Below the pieces are notes generated by a model. That model saw nothing but the letters and a program-made list of their open reading frames with translations, had not been told where the DNA came from and searched no databases. DNA of 64,000 bases, from contig JAZGUH010000555.1 in assembly GCA_037893225.1 (NCBI GenBank), positions 868,001 through 932,000 on the forward strand, given 5' to 3'. The stretch is from Hippasteria phrygiana. Taxonomy: Eukaryota; Echinodermata; Asteroidea; Valvatida; Goniasteridae. A program made the translations under genes and the position numbers. Shown piece after piece: positions 41,230 through 51,425 of the stretch (positions are counted from its first letter, which is position 1; each line of letters begins with the position of its first letter).

Positions 41230-42374
41230 AGTTATAAAATAGGCTTACAATGTAAAATAAGTCTCATTTGAAAAGTTGCTGTCCAATTGCAATCAAACTT
41301 GAGCCAGACATGCAACATGGAAACATGTGATGTGATGTTGATGTTAAAGGTCACATATCAATGTCAAAGGTCATTTCGGGTCAAGTGGTGAAATAGGCTG
41401 AAAATGTAAAATTGCTCTCATTTGAAAAGTTGAAACTTAGATGCAACGACAAAAAAAAAAGGCGACACGTGTGATCCGTGCTTCACACAAAAAGTCGAGT
41501 ACATGTACTTTTCTTTGAATTTGATGATTGCCAGCCTTGTACTTGGTACATGTATATTGGAGAAACAAAGGTGAATGTTTCTGGGTCAGGGCAGGGGAAG
41601 TGAATTGACAGGTGATCTTTGTGGGTGAAAAAAGAAAAGCCGGGAAATTTGATGTCAGACCATGTCAGTGACTTCAAAGGTGTGTTGTGTGATCGGTTGT
41701 GGAACAGTGAGTTTTAAACTATTGCACGGGTATTTGCAGGTCAACCCTTGGGGTTAGGTCAACATTCGACAGTGGCTTAGGCATAGGCAAAAAGGAATCT
41801 TTATTTCTGTAGCACAGTTCTTCAAAGTTGGTGGAGGAATGTTGTGTTTCTGTTTGGCAGTGTTGGATTACTTGTACTCAAGTACAACTCGAGAACCACT
41901 AAGTACTCGGCCCAAACTTGCTTTTATGTACTCAAAAATAAATTGGACTCGGCACGTACTCAGCCTTTTCTACTCGGACTCATACCCGGACTCGGCATTT
42001 TGTACTTGGTACTCGATACCTGTACTTGATACCTGTACTCGGATTATTTTCTCTTTTGATACTGCACCTTCGGGCTCAAAAGTACACATACATAAACAGT
42101 TCTTGGGCTGTGTGTTAAATTCCCAAAAGGAGACATTTCTGGCTCAATTACATGTGATGTACAACTTTTTGAGTAGGTTCATCAGGTGTAAAAAGTAAAT
42201 AAAAGACATGGAAATGAAGTGAAATAGTCGGTCTCCTGAATTGTTGATGTTTAGACTCTTGATGATGGAAGTACATTATAATAATGTTCAGATCATAACT
42301 TGGCATTTTTGTTTCTTTTGGTGTAGCGCCCACCCGAACAAAGATACTGACAATTTGGGAGACCGCCAACATAG

Positions 42375-42447
42375 GGCAAGATAGCTCAGTTGGTAGAGCA
42401 CCGGTATGGTATTCCGGAGGTCGCAAGTTCGAATCCCGCTCCTGCCA
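42375..42447 (+). pseudogene. tRNA-like module, repeat 1
   Basis: The 73-nt cloverleaf is GGCAAGA acceptor, GCTC/GAGC D stem, anticodon loop ATGGTAT (anticodon GGT) and T loop TTCGAAT. The acceptor has an A-C mismatch, the T stem has two mismatches and the anticodon stem closes on T-T. It is Thr-like by anticodon, but probably only a polymerase III promoter. Confidence 0.75.
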
Positions 42448-42687
42448 GTTTCTTTGTTCACTTTGAAATTGTATTCAAATTTACCTAGTCAGTTTCGTTT
42501 GTGGATTGTTTGACGAATTATAAGTTAAAAAGTCGTATCCTCATTGAGTGATCCCCGCAATGTCGCTTCCCAGGTTGTATCGTAAAATTGGGTGTGATCC
42601 CTGGCTATACGGTATTCTGGGTTTATGATTTCTGACTAGCGCCCACCCGAACAAAGATACTGACAATTTGGGAGACCGCCAACATAG

Positions 42688-42760
42688 GGCAAGATAGCTC
42701 AGTTGGTAGAGCACCGGTATGGTATTCCGGAGGTCGCAGGTTCGAATCCCGTTCCTGCCA
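42688..42760 (+). pseudogene. tRNA-like module, repeat 2
   Basis: Identical to repeat 1 except GCAGG for GCAAG and CCCGT for CCCGC in the T arm. Confidence 0.75.
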
Positions 42761-42951
42761 GTTTCTTTGTTCACTTTGAAAATCTTTTGGTGTACTCGTA
42801 CTCAGCCCGTACTCGTGCACTGAAAAAATCGGACTAAAATGTTTGGCCTATGACTCTATCATCAATGTACTCGTACTCGGCTTGTTCTCGGCTCTAAATG
42901 TATTCATTTCGTACTCGGATTGTAGGACTCGACTCTAACACTGCTGTTTGG

Positions 42952-43318
42952 TTTTGCTGTTTGTTTCAATCCTGTAAATGCAGTCGAAAGGATTTTATTT
43001 CAGGAGATGGCCTATGATCTAGTTCATTTTTGTGTGTGAAGGCAATCACAGCCCAACATAATGAACATAGACAATGTGTATGGCTTTGATGTCTGTAAAT
43101 TTTTGCGAATTTACATTTATGTGCATGATGAACATTTTGTCGAGAAAATTCTCAAAAACTTAAAAGTTTGCGTGCCCTCCAAACGTAAAACTGCCAACGT
43201 GTTTACTTGTGCAGACTGATATATTTTCCAATTGGCTGATGGCGACCTTTTCCCACTTGTAGAAAAAATGTTGTTTGCGCAGTGTATGTTTTGTATCAAC
43301 TTGGCTTTTGTAAAGATA
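42952..43318. other. No gene recognised
   Basis: Plain AT-rich sequence. Confidence 0.4.
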
Positions 43319-43735
43319 TATTATTAATAATAATAATAATATTTGGCATTTAAGAACACTCAAACAGTAAACTAATTTCAGCACTTAAATATTATTATTA
43401 CCCCTGCTCATCAGGCCCATTAATCATTCCTGAAACCTTCTCAATCCCTGGGGAGTATACAGCCCCGGCTGCAAGTTAAGCGCACATGGGCTAATTAAAC
43501 ACGTAACTACATGTACATGTACCCTCACAGTTACCCATTTACTCCTGGGTGGAGAGAAGCAATTGGTGACAAAGTAAAGTGCCTTGCTCAAGAACAAAAG
43601 CACCGTGACCCCAGCCGGTCTTGAACCCACAATCTGTAGTACATTTGTATCACCGAGATCTTGAGTCTGGTACACTAAGCCACCAGGCCACAGCGTTCCA
43701 CATCGCTCCAATGTTGTACATGAAGTCTTGTGGTA
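43319..43735 (-). mobile_element. tRNA-derived SINE, near full length
   Basis: On the minus strand a tRNA-like head carries A box TGGCTTAGTGTACC and B box GGTTCAAGACC (about 43608-43690). A body follows with TTGAGCAAGGCACTTTACTT, TGCTTCTCTCCACCCAGGAG and CAGCCGGGGCTGTATACTCC. It ends AATGCCAAATATTATTATT and an (ATT)n tail. The body is shared with 25725-25900. An ACATGT run is inserted at 43508-43520. Confidence 0.8.
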
Positions 43736-45700
43736 GGCCCCTCGCACCCAAGTGCAGCATGTAAAAGAATAGTTGAAAATCTTGCAAATTAAACTGCGCC
43801 CTCAATGTCAAAAAGGGCTATTGGTGAGCACCCCACAAAAGACAAAATCTGCATGCGCCACTGCCCACACGGCATCCACAATTCTAGTGATGACACCCTT
43901 CATTCAAAATACATGTGGTCTAGCTATGCCCCTGGTTGTTCCTATTTTGGGATCATGCCTTTTTGGCACTCTTACAAGTGTTGTAGTTGAGTCTTGTCCC
44001 GGGTCCGGGTCCGGGTCCGAGTCCGACACAATATAAGCATTTTTTTGTATGCAAGTTCGCCCCAAACAAGGCTAAATTCCACTTAAGGTACATGTATGGC
44101 ACTACAAGGAAAAGGAAATCAAACATGGAAGACTATAGGAATTAACATTCCTCTTGAAACAGGAGAGATCATAAGATGAAGGGAAACATGCACCAGGCAA
44201 AGAGTTCCACAGAGATACAGAACGAGGAAAAAGCATAGCTTTTCGTTCTACATTTAAGTACATTCTGAGTATAGAGTTATGCTCAAAATTATTCATACCT
44301 TATGAAAAACCTGGTAGTTTGCTTTTCTCTCATATATAAAAGCTGGATTGGCGAACTTAAGCTTTACTTAATGACTTTTAGTTGATACAAATCTACATAT
44401 ATTTTGGTTTCACATCATTAGCATAAAAGTAGAAATAGTAAATATAATGATTCACAATACCCCGAATTTGGCATGGGTATGAATAATTTTGGGCATAACT
44501 GTATTGGTGGGAACAGGCGGAGAGCCGAGTTTCACGCTCAAATACCCTAATTGGAGGAACCAAGCTGGACAAGCCGGTACAACATTTCCCATGAAAATAC
44601 CTTGAGAACAGACTAAGAGTAGTATTCTATCTTTTAGCATAAAAGTAGAATTAAAGTCCACTTGAGGCCAAAACTGGAAAACAGACGAAGGCCCGGACTT
44701 GACTTTAGCCCTAGTTACAGCCAAGACTAGATTCCTATGTACTACTGGACTAGACCCCTGGACTCCTACATACTTTTTGAATGTCTTAATGGTCTTAGAA
44801 GCACGTCCAGACTCAGCCAAGTCCAGACTTGCGGAGTCCAAGTATGATATCCAAAGACCATTATTATATGAAAACATACTTTGGAATCTAGAATCAAGTG
44901 TAGGCCTGATCCAGGGCACGAGTCGAGTCCAGATTTGAACTTGGTTTAGTCAATTTTCTGGTCACAACCACAATTTGGTCTGAACCACGTTCTGGTCGCA
45001 GCCATAAAAAATGTTCAGACTTGAGTCTACTCTTTCATTGTTTTGACATTGGATTTGGGTCGGGACTCAATTGAAACTTTGACTATTACAGCAAATCCCA
45101 AATCTTGTTGTTGTCACATTGATTCTGAGGGTGTAGCTCTGAAACTTGTCTGTCATCAGCCTACAGTAGATCACCATCAGCCTAGATCACCATCAGCAGG
45201 AAATCATTTGACGAACCCGGAGCACCTTGCAGAAATTGAAAAATAGGACAAGATTGGCGTTCCCACCCATCCTGGTTCAATGGTATTCATAGTACTTGTA
45301 TATATTACTTGATTCGGACATGTTGATTAGAAGTGATTACCTATCCGTGTACATTCAGGAAACTGTCCAATGCATTGATGGTGGTATTTACTGAGCTTTT
45401 TACTGATAATCTTATTAGAAGTGTATCTTGAGTCATGGATTTAGAGCATCTTTTATTCAGAGCTGTTTGATGGATGCTAGTTGCCATGGATGTTTATTTG
45501 GTGTCTGTAGTGGATTGAAAGCAACCCAACTTGGACAGCCAGTTTGGGTTTCTGGCAATTTCTTTTAGTCTGACTGTAGTCACAATCATTTTCTGGCTGC
45601 AACCACAATTTGGTCTACATATCTGAACCACGTTCTGGACGCAGCCACATTTGGTATGAAAGGTTTTCAGACCGACCTTGTTTTTTGTCTTAACCACACT
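43736..45700. other. No gene; short-period GAGTCC/GGACTT low complexity
   Basis: Positions 43978-44025 read GTTGTAGTTGAGTCTTGTCC and a GGGTCCGGGTCCGAGTCC run, like a foldback tip. Positions 44690-44940 are rich in GGACTTGACT/CCAGACTC pieces. Positions 44940-45010 and 45560-45690 share CTGGTCACAACCACAATTTG-type phrases. No frame has a domain. Confidence 0.45.
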
Positions 45701-45792
45701 TTGGTGTTGCCTACCACACATTGGTGTTGCCTACCACACTTTGGTGTTGCCTACCACACTTTGGTGTTGCCTACCACACTTTGGTGTTGCCT
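45701..45792. repeat. 20-bp minisatellite TTGGTGTTGCCTACCACACT
   Basis: About 4.6 nearly identical units. Confidence 0.95.
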
Positions 45793-46780
45793 ATATCTCC
45801 AAAGTTAAATAAAATTGGAAAATATGAGTGCAAATGTCAAGATATCTCGAGAACACAAAATGCCACAGGGGTCAAACCTACTCTAAATAAAAGCTTAGGA
45901 TGTACAAGGAAGGGTTACCTGCATCCCTTTCCATGTGACCCTTGCGAACACTCATTGCATGTAGTTTCATCTGAGCCTGTAGGACATCTCTGATATCCTA
46001 GGGTTACATGGGACATTTGGAGTGCGTCAAATCGAAACTAATTACAAAGATGCAATATAAACGTAGGGAAGCCACTCACGTTAAGCTTAGTCAGAGATGT
46101 GTCTCATGGAGAGGTTGGCCCCTTGTGGCCTTGGTGGAACCCTGGTCCTTTCTCTTTACAACAGAACATAATTGTGGTTTCCTTGAGTAATGTCTCTTGT
46201 GGGGTCACACATCCTCACATGCACCCATACGGGGTACCTGTATTCACTTTCCTTCTTTCATACTCCTTTGTCCCTATTGAAATCTCAAACTCCATAGCGT
46301 TAACTTTGTGGGGTACCTGGATTTCTAAAGACTCCCTTGTGGGGTACCATTGTCCCCATTGCATACCAGATTCGGTCAAAAAAACAACTCATTACCTGAA
46401 CTAAACCAATGGTTTGTATCTTCTTTAGTTGAATAGAAATGGTTATCAAATGACAACCCTTAACAAAGCCATTTGATTTTAGTCAAACTTATAGATCTTG
46501 AATCAGTGACTGAAGTACGTCTAAACACGAGTTTAGAGAGTGAAAATTTCAACCCTTGATTCGCCAATTATTTTAGGAAAATAATCTCAGGTGGTTGTGT
46601 GTCATTTTATTCCACTTCTCAAGATCTTTTCAGTAATACAATATTAGGGTGAATGTTTTTTTCAGACTCTGTTATATTGTAGGTGCATAAAGCCGTATCC
46701 ACTTTGGAACTTTCAGTAGTGTGACACATGTATTTAACTCAATCCCCAAGAGGGGAGCAGAAGGGGGATGTAACATTGTT
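45793..46780. other. No gene recognised
   Basis: Plain sequence. GTGGGGTACC recurs three times (46214-46350) without clear structure. Confidence 0.4.
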
Positions 46781-46787
46781 TTTTTGT

Positions 46788-47385
46788 GTGGGATAGACCT
46801 TGCAATTGTCCAGGCTGTTTTTTGTTAGTAGCATAATATGTCTCTGTAGGGTACACAGGTGCTCGGAAAGAGCCAGGCCCAGCTGTCTAGTATAAGGTGT
46901 GGGGGGGGGGGGGGGGGGGGGGAGAGTAAAAAAGACAGGGGCAGTGTAACTTTATTTCTTTTTTCGGGGGTAAGAATTGCCTTGCAATTTTGGGGCTGTT
47001 TTTTGTTAGGAGCATAATATGGCTTCCTTTGGGGTGCTGAGGTGGTCGGAAAGAGCCTGGCCCACCTGTGTAGTGTGGGATGGGGGAGGGGGATCAGAAA
47101 AGAGGATGGCTGCTCTAATTTGGTTTATTGATTGATTGATTTTTTAAATATTTTTTTTATTATTATTATTTTTTGGGGGGGTGGGGGGTGGGGGTGGGGG
47201 GAGGTGGGGAGCGGGTGTGGGGAGGTGGGGAGCGGGTGTGGGGAGCGGGTGTGTGGAGCCTGTGGGAAGCAGGATACACCTTGCAATTTTTCAGGCTGTT
47301 TTTTGTTAGGAGCATAATATGCCTTCCGTCTCAGGGTGATTGGGAAGAGCCTGGCCCAGCTGTGTAGTGTGTGTGTTGGGGCAGG
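46788..47385 (+). repeat. Three imperfect tandem copies of a 120-bp unit
   Basis: Units at 46788-46900, 46967-47085 and 47262-47385 share CCTTGCAATTTTYMGGCTGT, TTTTTTGTTAGGAGCATAAT and AAGAGCCTGGCCCAGCTGTG. They are separated by G-rich tracts of different length, including poly-G at 46902-46922 and GGGGAGCGGGTGTG repeats at 47200-47250. Confidence 0.8.
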
Positions 47386-47388
47386 GGA

Positions 47389-47468
47389 TGTACATGTACA
47401 TGTACATGTACATGTACAGCATGTACATACATGTACAATGTACATACATGTACATACATGTACATGTA
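47389..47468. repeat. (ACATGT)n cluster
   Basis: Interrupted ACATGT and ACATAC runs. Confidence 0.9.
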
Positions 47469-47954
47469 GGAAGTCAACAGGTTTTGGTAATACATATATG
47501 TACATGTAGATATACCTTACATGAGCATGCCACAGGTGTACATGAGGTGGCAAGAGAAAATGCCAAGCTAATGTTTTGGAACATTTTTTTAATTGTGCGT
47601 ACAGTGATCGTATGTTTTTGGATGCGAGGGAACCAAGTGATCCGGGACGGGAATGCTGACACAGACGCCACTCGGTGATGTGGTGAATTGAAATGAGCGG
47701 AAAGTCACTCCATGGTATTCTGAGTTAAACAACAAACATTTTTCCTCTGGGAAGTTTTGGGATTTGAACATTTTTTACATACGAAAACCATCTTCTGTCA
47801 TATCCGGTAAATGTTATGACTATAAAAGGAACATACGGCTGCTAGGGTAATGTTGTACGCAGCGCACTGGGAGTACATGGTTCACGGACTTTGAGTGTCA
47901 ATTTATCAAAATAAGGGTTCACTGTAACAGCTTAAAAAGGGTATACATTGTAAT
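47469..47954. other. No gene recognised
   Basis: Plain sequence up to the TIR element. Confidence 0.4.
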
Positions 47955-48891
47955 AGTCTTGGTTCCAAGACGTCCTTAGCGCGGTGCGACGTACAGCGCG
48001 CACGGCAGCGCCCTCTAGCTACACACACACACACACACACACACACACGCCAAGGCCAAATCGCTAAGAACGTCTTGGGCATTTCGCAAGGGAGCGCGCG
48101 CGACCTGCTTATGCATAATTTAACAGGCGGGTCAAACGAATAATCGCTTGCGCACTGGAGGAAACTCATGTTTAAGTAATAACTTACTAGTCAGTTAACG
48201 TTCTGAGCAGAGTGATTCTGCACTGGCAAACAGGATTGAGAAATCTTTGGATTGTTCCAAAAATGTGATCTGGAATATCAATTTCAGTCCCAGATGTTCA
48301 GCACGATGTAACTGATCAACGGCCAGAGCTTTTAATGGCACGACGACAATAATCAGCGCTTTCTCCTGTTTGCATTCGGTTACATGCTTCGTTCAAGAAA
48401 TCTAAGACCAATGCAATGGAGCAGCTTGAAAAATTACACTTTTGCCAAATCCCGTTGGTAAATTAACAAACAAATCATGGCCACGTACAAATTGATGAAT
48501 GGCACTGATCTGATGACTTTTTAGCTTTCCAAAGCCTAGTTTTCTTTGCTGTAAAATCGATCGCTTGGTCCACGCGGTCAGACCTTTTTTCCAACAAACA
48601 ACGAATGGCTTGGTACTGCGCTGCACGTTCATACGTACGTACACGTAAACCCGACGTGAGTACAGAAACTAGACTAGTGAGTGTTGGCTATTACATGCGA
48701 TAATGCAGCTACGTCACACGCCTATGCAAATGCCACACAGTTCTGCTCGCGATTTCGCGAGCAGAACTTGCGAAATTCCCAAGACGGTCTTAGCGATTTG
48801 GCCTTGGCATGTGTGTGTGTAGCGAGAGGGCGCTGTCGGCCGGCTGTGCGCGCTATACGTCGCACCGCTAAGGACGTCTTGGAACCAAGAC
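47955..48891 (-). mobile_element. TIR element carrying a RecQ-like helicase fragment
   Basis: Terminal inverted repeats of about 120-135 bases start GTCTTGGTTCCAAGACGTCC at both ends and include GCCAAGGCCAAATCGCTAAG. ATTGTAAT (47947-47954) and ATTGTAAC (48892-48899) are a 7-of-8 target duplication. A (CA)n run lies in the left repeat (48020-48048). Inside, on the minus strand, is a damaged superfamily 2 helicase. A truncated relative is at 31027-31345. Confidence 0.85.
48195..48644 (-). pseudogene. RecQ-like helicase N-terminal fragment
   Basis: The minus-strand frame from 48644 contains LKSHQISAIHQFVRGHDLFV and NLPTGFGKSVIFQAAPL. These correspond to the Q-like region and Walker A (motif I, GFGKS) of RecQ helicases. 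The frame stops at 48402. In another minus frame, from about 48380 to TAA at 48195-48197, it resumes with ALIIVVVPLKALAVDQLHRA (motif Ia) and DFSILFASAESL (the segment before motif II). The DExH box, motifs III-VI and any nuclease or transposase are missing. RecQ-type ATPases unwind DNA 3'-5'; here it is cargo or a former transposition gene of the TIR element. Confidence 0.88.
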
Positions 48892-49101
48892 ATTGTAACA
48901 GTGGTTAGGAACATCAAACTATAACTCATAACCCATACTTTTAAGAAATACCATAATTTTAGTTTGGCTACATTTTTTTTACCAGTTATTTCTTTTGCGT
49001 ATAGTTTTTATCTTTCAGCTTGAAAAAGAAAATTGGCACAAAAGTAGTAGTGTTATGTGAAAATTTGTGTTTAGTGTCATTAATGACAGAAGAAATTGTT
49101 C

Positions 49102-49383
49102 TTGTGTCATTCATTTGTGTCATGCATTTGTGTCATGCATTTGTGTCATTCATTTGTGTCATTCATTTGTGTCGTTTTTGTGTCGTTTTTGTGTCGTTTT
49201 TGTGTCGTTTTTGTGTCGTTTTTGTGTCGTTTTTGTGTCGTTTTTGTGTCGTTTTTGTGTCGTTTTTGTGTCGTTTTTGTGTCATTTTTGTGTCATTTTT
49301 GTGTCATTTTTGTGTCATTTTTGTGTCATTTTTGTGTCATTTTTGTGTCATTTTTGTGTCATTTTTGTGTCATTTTTGTGTCA
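49102..49383 (+). repeat. Two-state 11-bp minisatellite GTTTTTGTGTC / ATTTTTGTGTC
   Basis: Positions 49102-49171 are 13-bp CATTTGTGTCATT units. About ten 11-bp units with G at the variable base follow (to about 49282), then nine to ten with A. All three plus frames stay open because the unit has no stop in any phase. The Cys/Phe/Val frames are artefacts. Confidence 0.95.
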
Positions 49384-49399
49384 TCAGGGTGACTGCTTT

Positions 49400-50540
49400 C
49401 ACCGACAAGACTAACTTGTTTGTGTCCTCCACGTGGTGTGATCGGAAGACGTTTTGAGGGCCGTTTTTAAGGACCGATGATAGGAAATAATGAAATTTAA
49501 CATATAACTTCCACCAAACGCCCTCAAGGAATCAAGTATGGAGTGATGGGTGGAGGGCTTACAGGTGTGAAGTTGTAATGAGCAGGGGAAGTTGGAAATT
49601 TGGAAGGTGGGAATTTTGGCACCAAAGGTGTTGAATTTAAGTCCAAACGGAAGCACTCTTTGAAGGTTTTCTGTTTGTCATACAAACTGCTTAATTGAAT
49701 AATACCTACCACGCTGATTGAAGTAAATTGAAATAAATTTGAAAAATGATTTCTTTTCAGCAGGCCTCAAGGTAAGGAATTGTCCGTTTGCTCTGAGAAT
49801 CAATGTAAGGGGTGACACTACAAGGCGTAGTAATCAAGTTATCTGTGAGGTCACTGCGAGAGCTCTGCAGAACAGCCCCAGGAATGAGATAAGGAAGTGA
49901 ATTATTTGGACTGAGGCTTTAACGCCCTCAGGACCAGAGGCGGTAATAATTGTGCAAGGCCAGATTATATTGATATTAAAAATTGAAAAATGGGCATGAT
50001 GCATGTGTTCAATTACCCGAAGGTGTTAGTAATTGTGAATCAAGGCAACTGAAAATCACAAGACCGCATCAGACATCATGCTTAGTTATCTGAATTTCAA
50101 GTGAGCTGTGACTGGGTTGACTGTAATTCAATTGGTTTTGATTCAGGGTCTTAGACACGCACATGTGTGCACTTTTTGGGATCTGCCTAACTTCAACGGT
50201 AAATAAAGTAATGGGCAAAGTGCTTACAGTGAGGGTTGACTTTTGCCTCTCCCCGAGTCCTGAGATGTTTTCCAGAGGTGTGAATTAGTAATCTTACTAG
50301 TCTGCACAGGATGTGGCAATCATATTGATTGGAAATCCGACCAGAGACCCTTTTGGGTGATCTACATGCATATTAATGCAGACATTGCCTGGTTAGATGC
50401 TCTCGGCAGCATTGCAGAAAGTGTACATCATTGTTGAAATATAACGTACATATAATGTACATTGTAGCGTAATCTGGGGTATGTACATTCTTCATTTAAT
50501 TGCACACAGAGTTACAACCAACTTTCCTTGAAACAGAGTA
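49400..50540. other. No gene recognised
   Basis: Plain sequence without visible repeats. Confidence 0.4.
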
Positions 50541-50544
50541 TTCA

Positions 50545-51135
50545 GCCATATTTACATTGGACTTATTTTTGTCAATCTACCACGACTTTTCTGTAGAATG
50601 AAAAAATTAAGTCCAATGGGGACACGCGGTCAACTAACCACGACCTTCAGGGAAAATAACCAGGCCAAAAGCGGTCGTTGAAGATATCCGCGCGGTCGCG
50701 AAAAATTCATCAGGGACGATAAAAAGTCTAATGGAAACAGCCCCTCACTGTAGAACTACAGCTACCACGCCGAAAACCATTGTGTAAACAATGCAACTTA
50801 TCGCTAGCGTGTGCACGAAAATGGTGGTCTGGTTTCCTGTCTCTTTGTGTACAGTACACCCACATGTGATTACATGCAGTTGCGCTAGCACTTTGCAGCG
50901 GAGCGAATTGACAGACGACCCTGAACGTGCATACAACTACATTTTTCGTCCGTTCGCTGCTTAAAACATGGGTGATTTAATGAGCAAAAAATTACGCTAG
51001 GTTACCGCATCTACAATGTATCCCGTTGAGGTCAAAGGTGATTGTGTACAGTGCCCGCAACGTGTGACATTCTGCAAGCCTCGCAAGGCGAATAAATGTT
51101 CTGTCGGTGTTATAAAAGTCCAAATGGGAACGCAC
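50545..51135. mobile_element. Decayed foldback element related to 5214-5784
   Basis: ACATTGGACTTATTTTTGTC, TTAAGTCCAATGGGGACACG, AAAAAGTCTAATGGAAACAG and AAAGTCCAAATGGGAACGCA are spaced through the region. The outer pair is inverted. The inside at 50740-50940 is unassigned. Confidence 0.45.
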
Positions 51136-51275
51136 TGTTGATTTCAAAGTTTTACAAGGATTTCAAAGTATTGGACAAGAAGGCTCTGTAGGCCTTATCT
51201 GATAGCAAGATTTTTTGTTTAAGTTGAAAACTTGGGCTGTAATAGTGCGCGTGTTCTCCCAAACAAACGTGGACG

Positions 51276-51425
51276 TATAACAAAGGGAACAATATCGTCC
51301 GCGATTGCCAAAATACGTCCGCGATTGAGATCGTGTACAAAACCTATGGGAGTCTTCCGAAAAAGTTAAAGTACAAACAAAAGAGGGAACAATAGGACGT
51401 CCGCGTTCGACGGTGGATACACACC
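51276..51425 (+). repeat. AAAGAGGGAACAATAGG repeat, copy 3
   Basis: ATCGTGTACAAAACCTATGG and AAAGTTAAAGTACAAACAAA match 11413-11544 and 12196-12364. Confidence 0.7.

Larger units (their letters stand above)
40813..41487 (+). mobile_element. GTGTCGCC element, copy 2
   Basis: It runs from TTTTGTGTCGCCTAAACG to AAAGGCGACACGTGTGATCC, collinear with 19298-20027. The terminal hairpin here is TGTGA TCCGTGC TTCACA. It contains two perfect AGGTCAAAGGTCA repeats. Confidence 0.85.
42326..42782 (+). mobile_element. tRNA-module retroelement with two 143-bp terminal repeats
   Basis: Repeat 1 (42326-42468) and repeat 2 (42639-42781) differ at only two positions, inside the T arm. They flank a 170-bp internal segment. 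A 12-bp duplication TCTTTTGGTGTA encloses the whole (42314-42325 and 42783-42794). Each repeat runs GCGCCCACCCGAACAAAG to TTCACTTTGAAA and holds a tRNA-like module. There is no coding sequence. It could be a dimeric or one-and-a-half-unit tRNA SINE, or a miniature terminal-repeat retroelement. The 9- to 12-bp duplications favour LINE- or Penelope-type integration over LTR integration. Confidence 0.9.
41858..42943. mobile_element. hAT-like foldback element with (TACTCGGACTCG) arms
   Basis: It starts CAGTGTTGGATTACTTGTAC and ends GTAGGACTCGACTCTAACACTG (the outer tips pair as CAGTGTT). A perfect 8-bp duplication CTGTTTGG flanks it (41850-41857 and 42944-42951). The arms (41878-42050 and 42790-42930) are degenerate ACTCG repeats. 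A 457-bp retroelement plus its 12-bp duplication is inserted at 42326, so the original element was about 617 bp. Confidence 0.88.

Noticed and set aside
4099..49383. CRISPR arrays
   Set aside because: All regular arrays are head-to-tail minisatellites without spacers, in animal DNA.
49020..49457. 145-codon Cys/Phe/Val frame
   Set aside because: The 11-bp unit has no stop in any frame; all three plus frames are open for the same reason.
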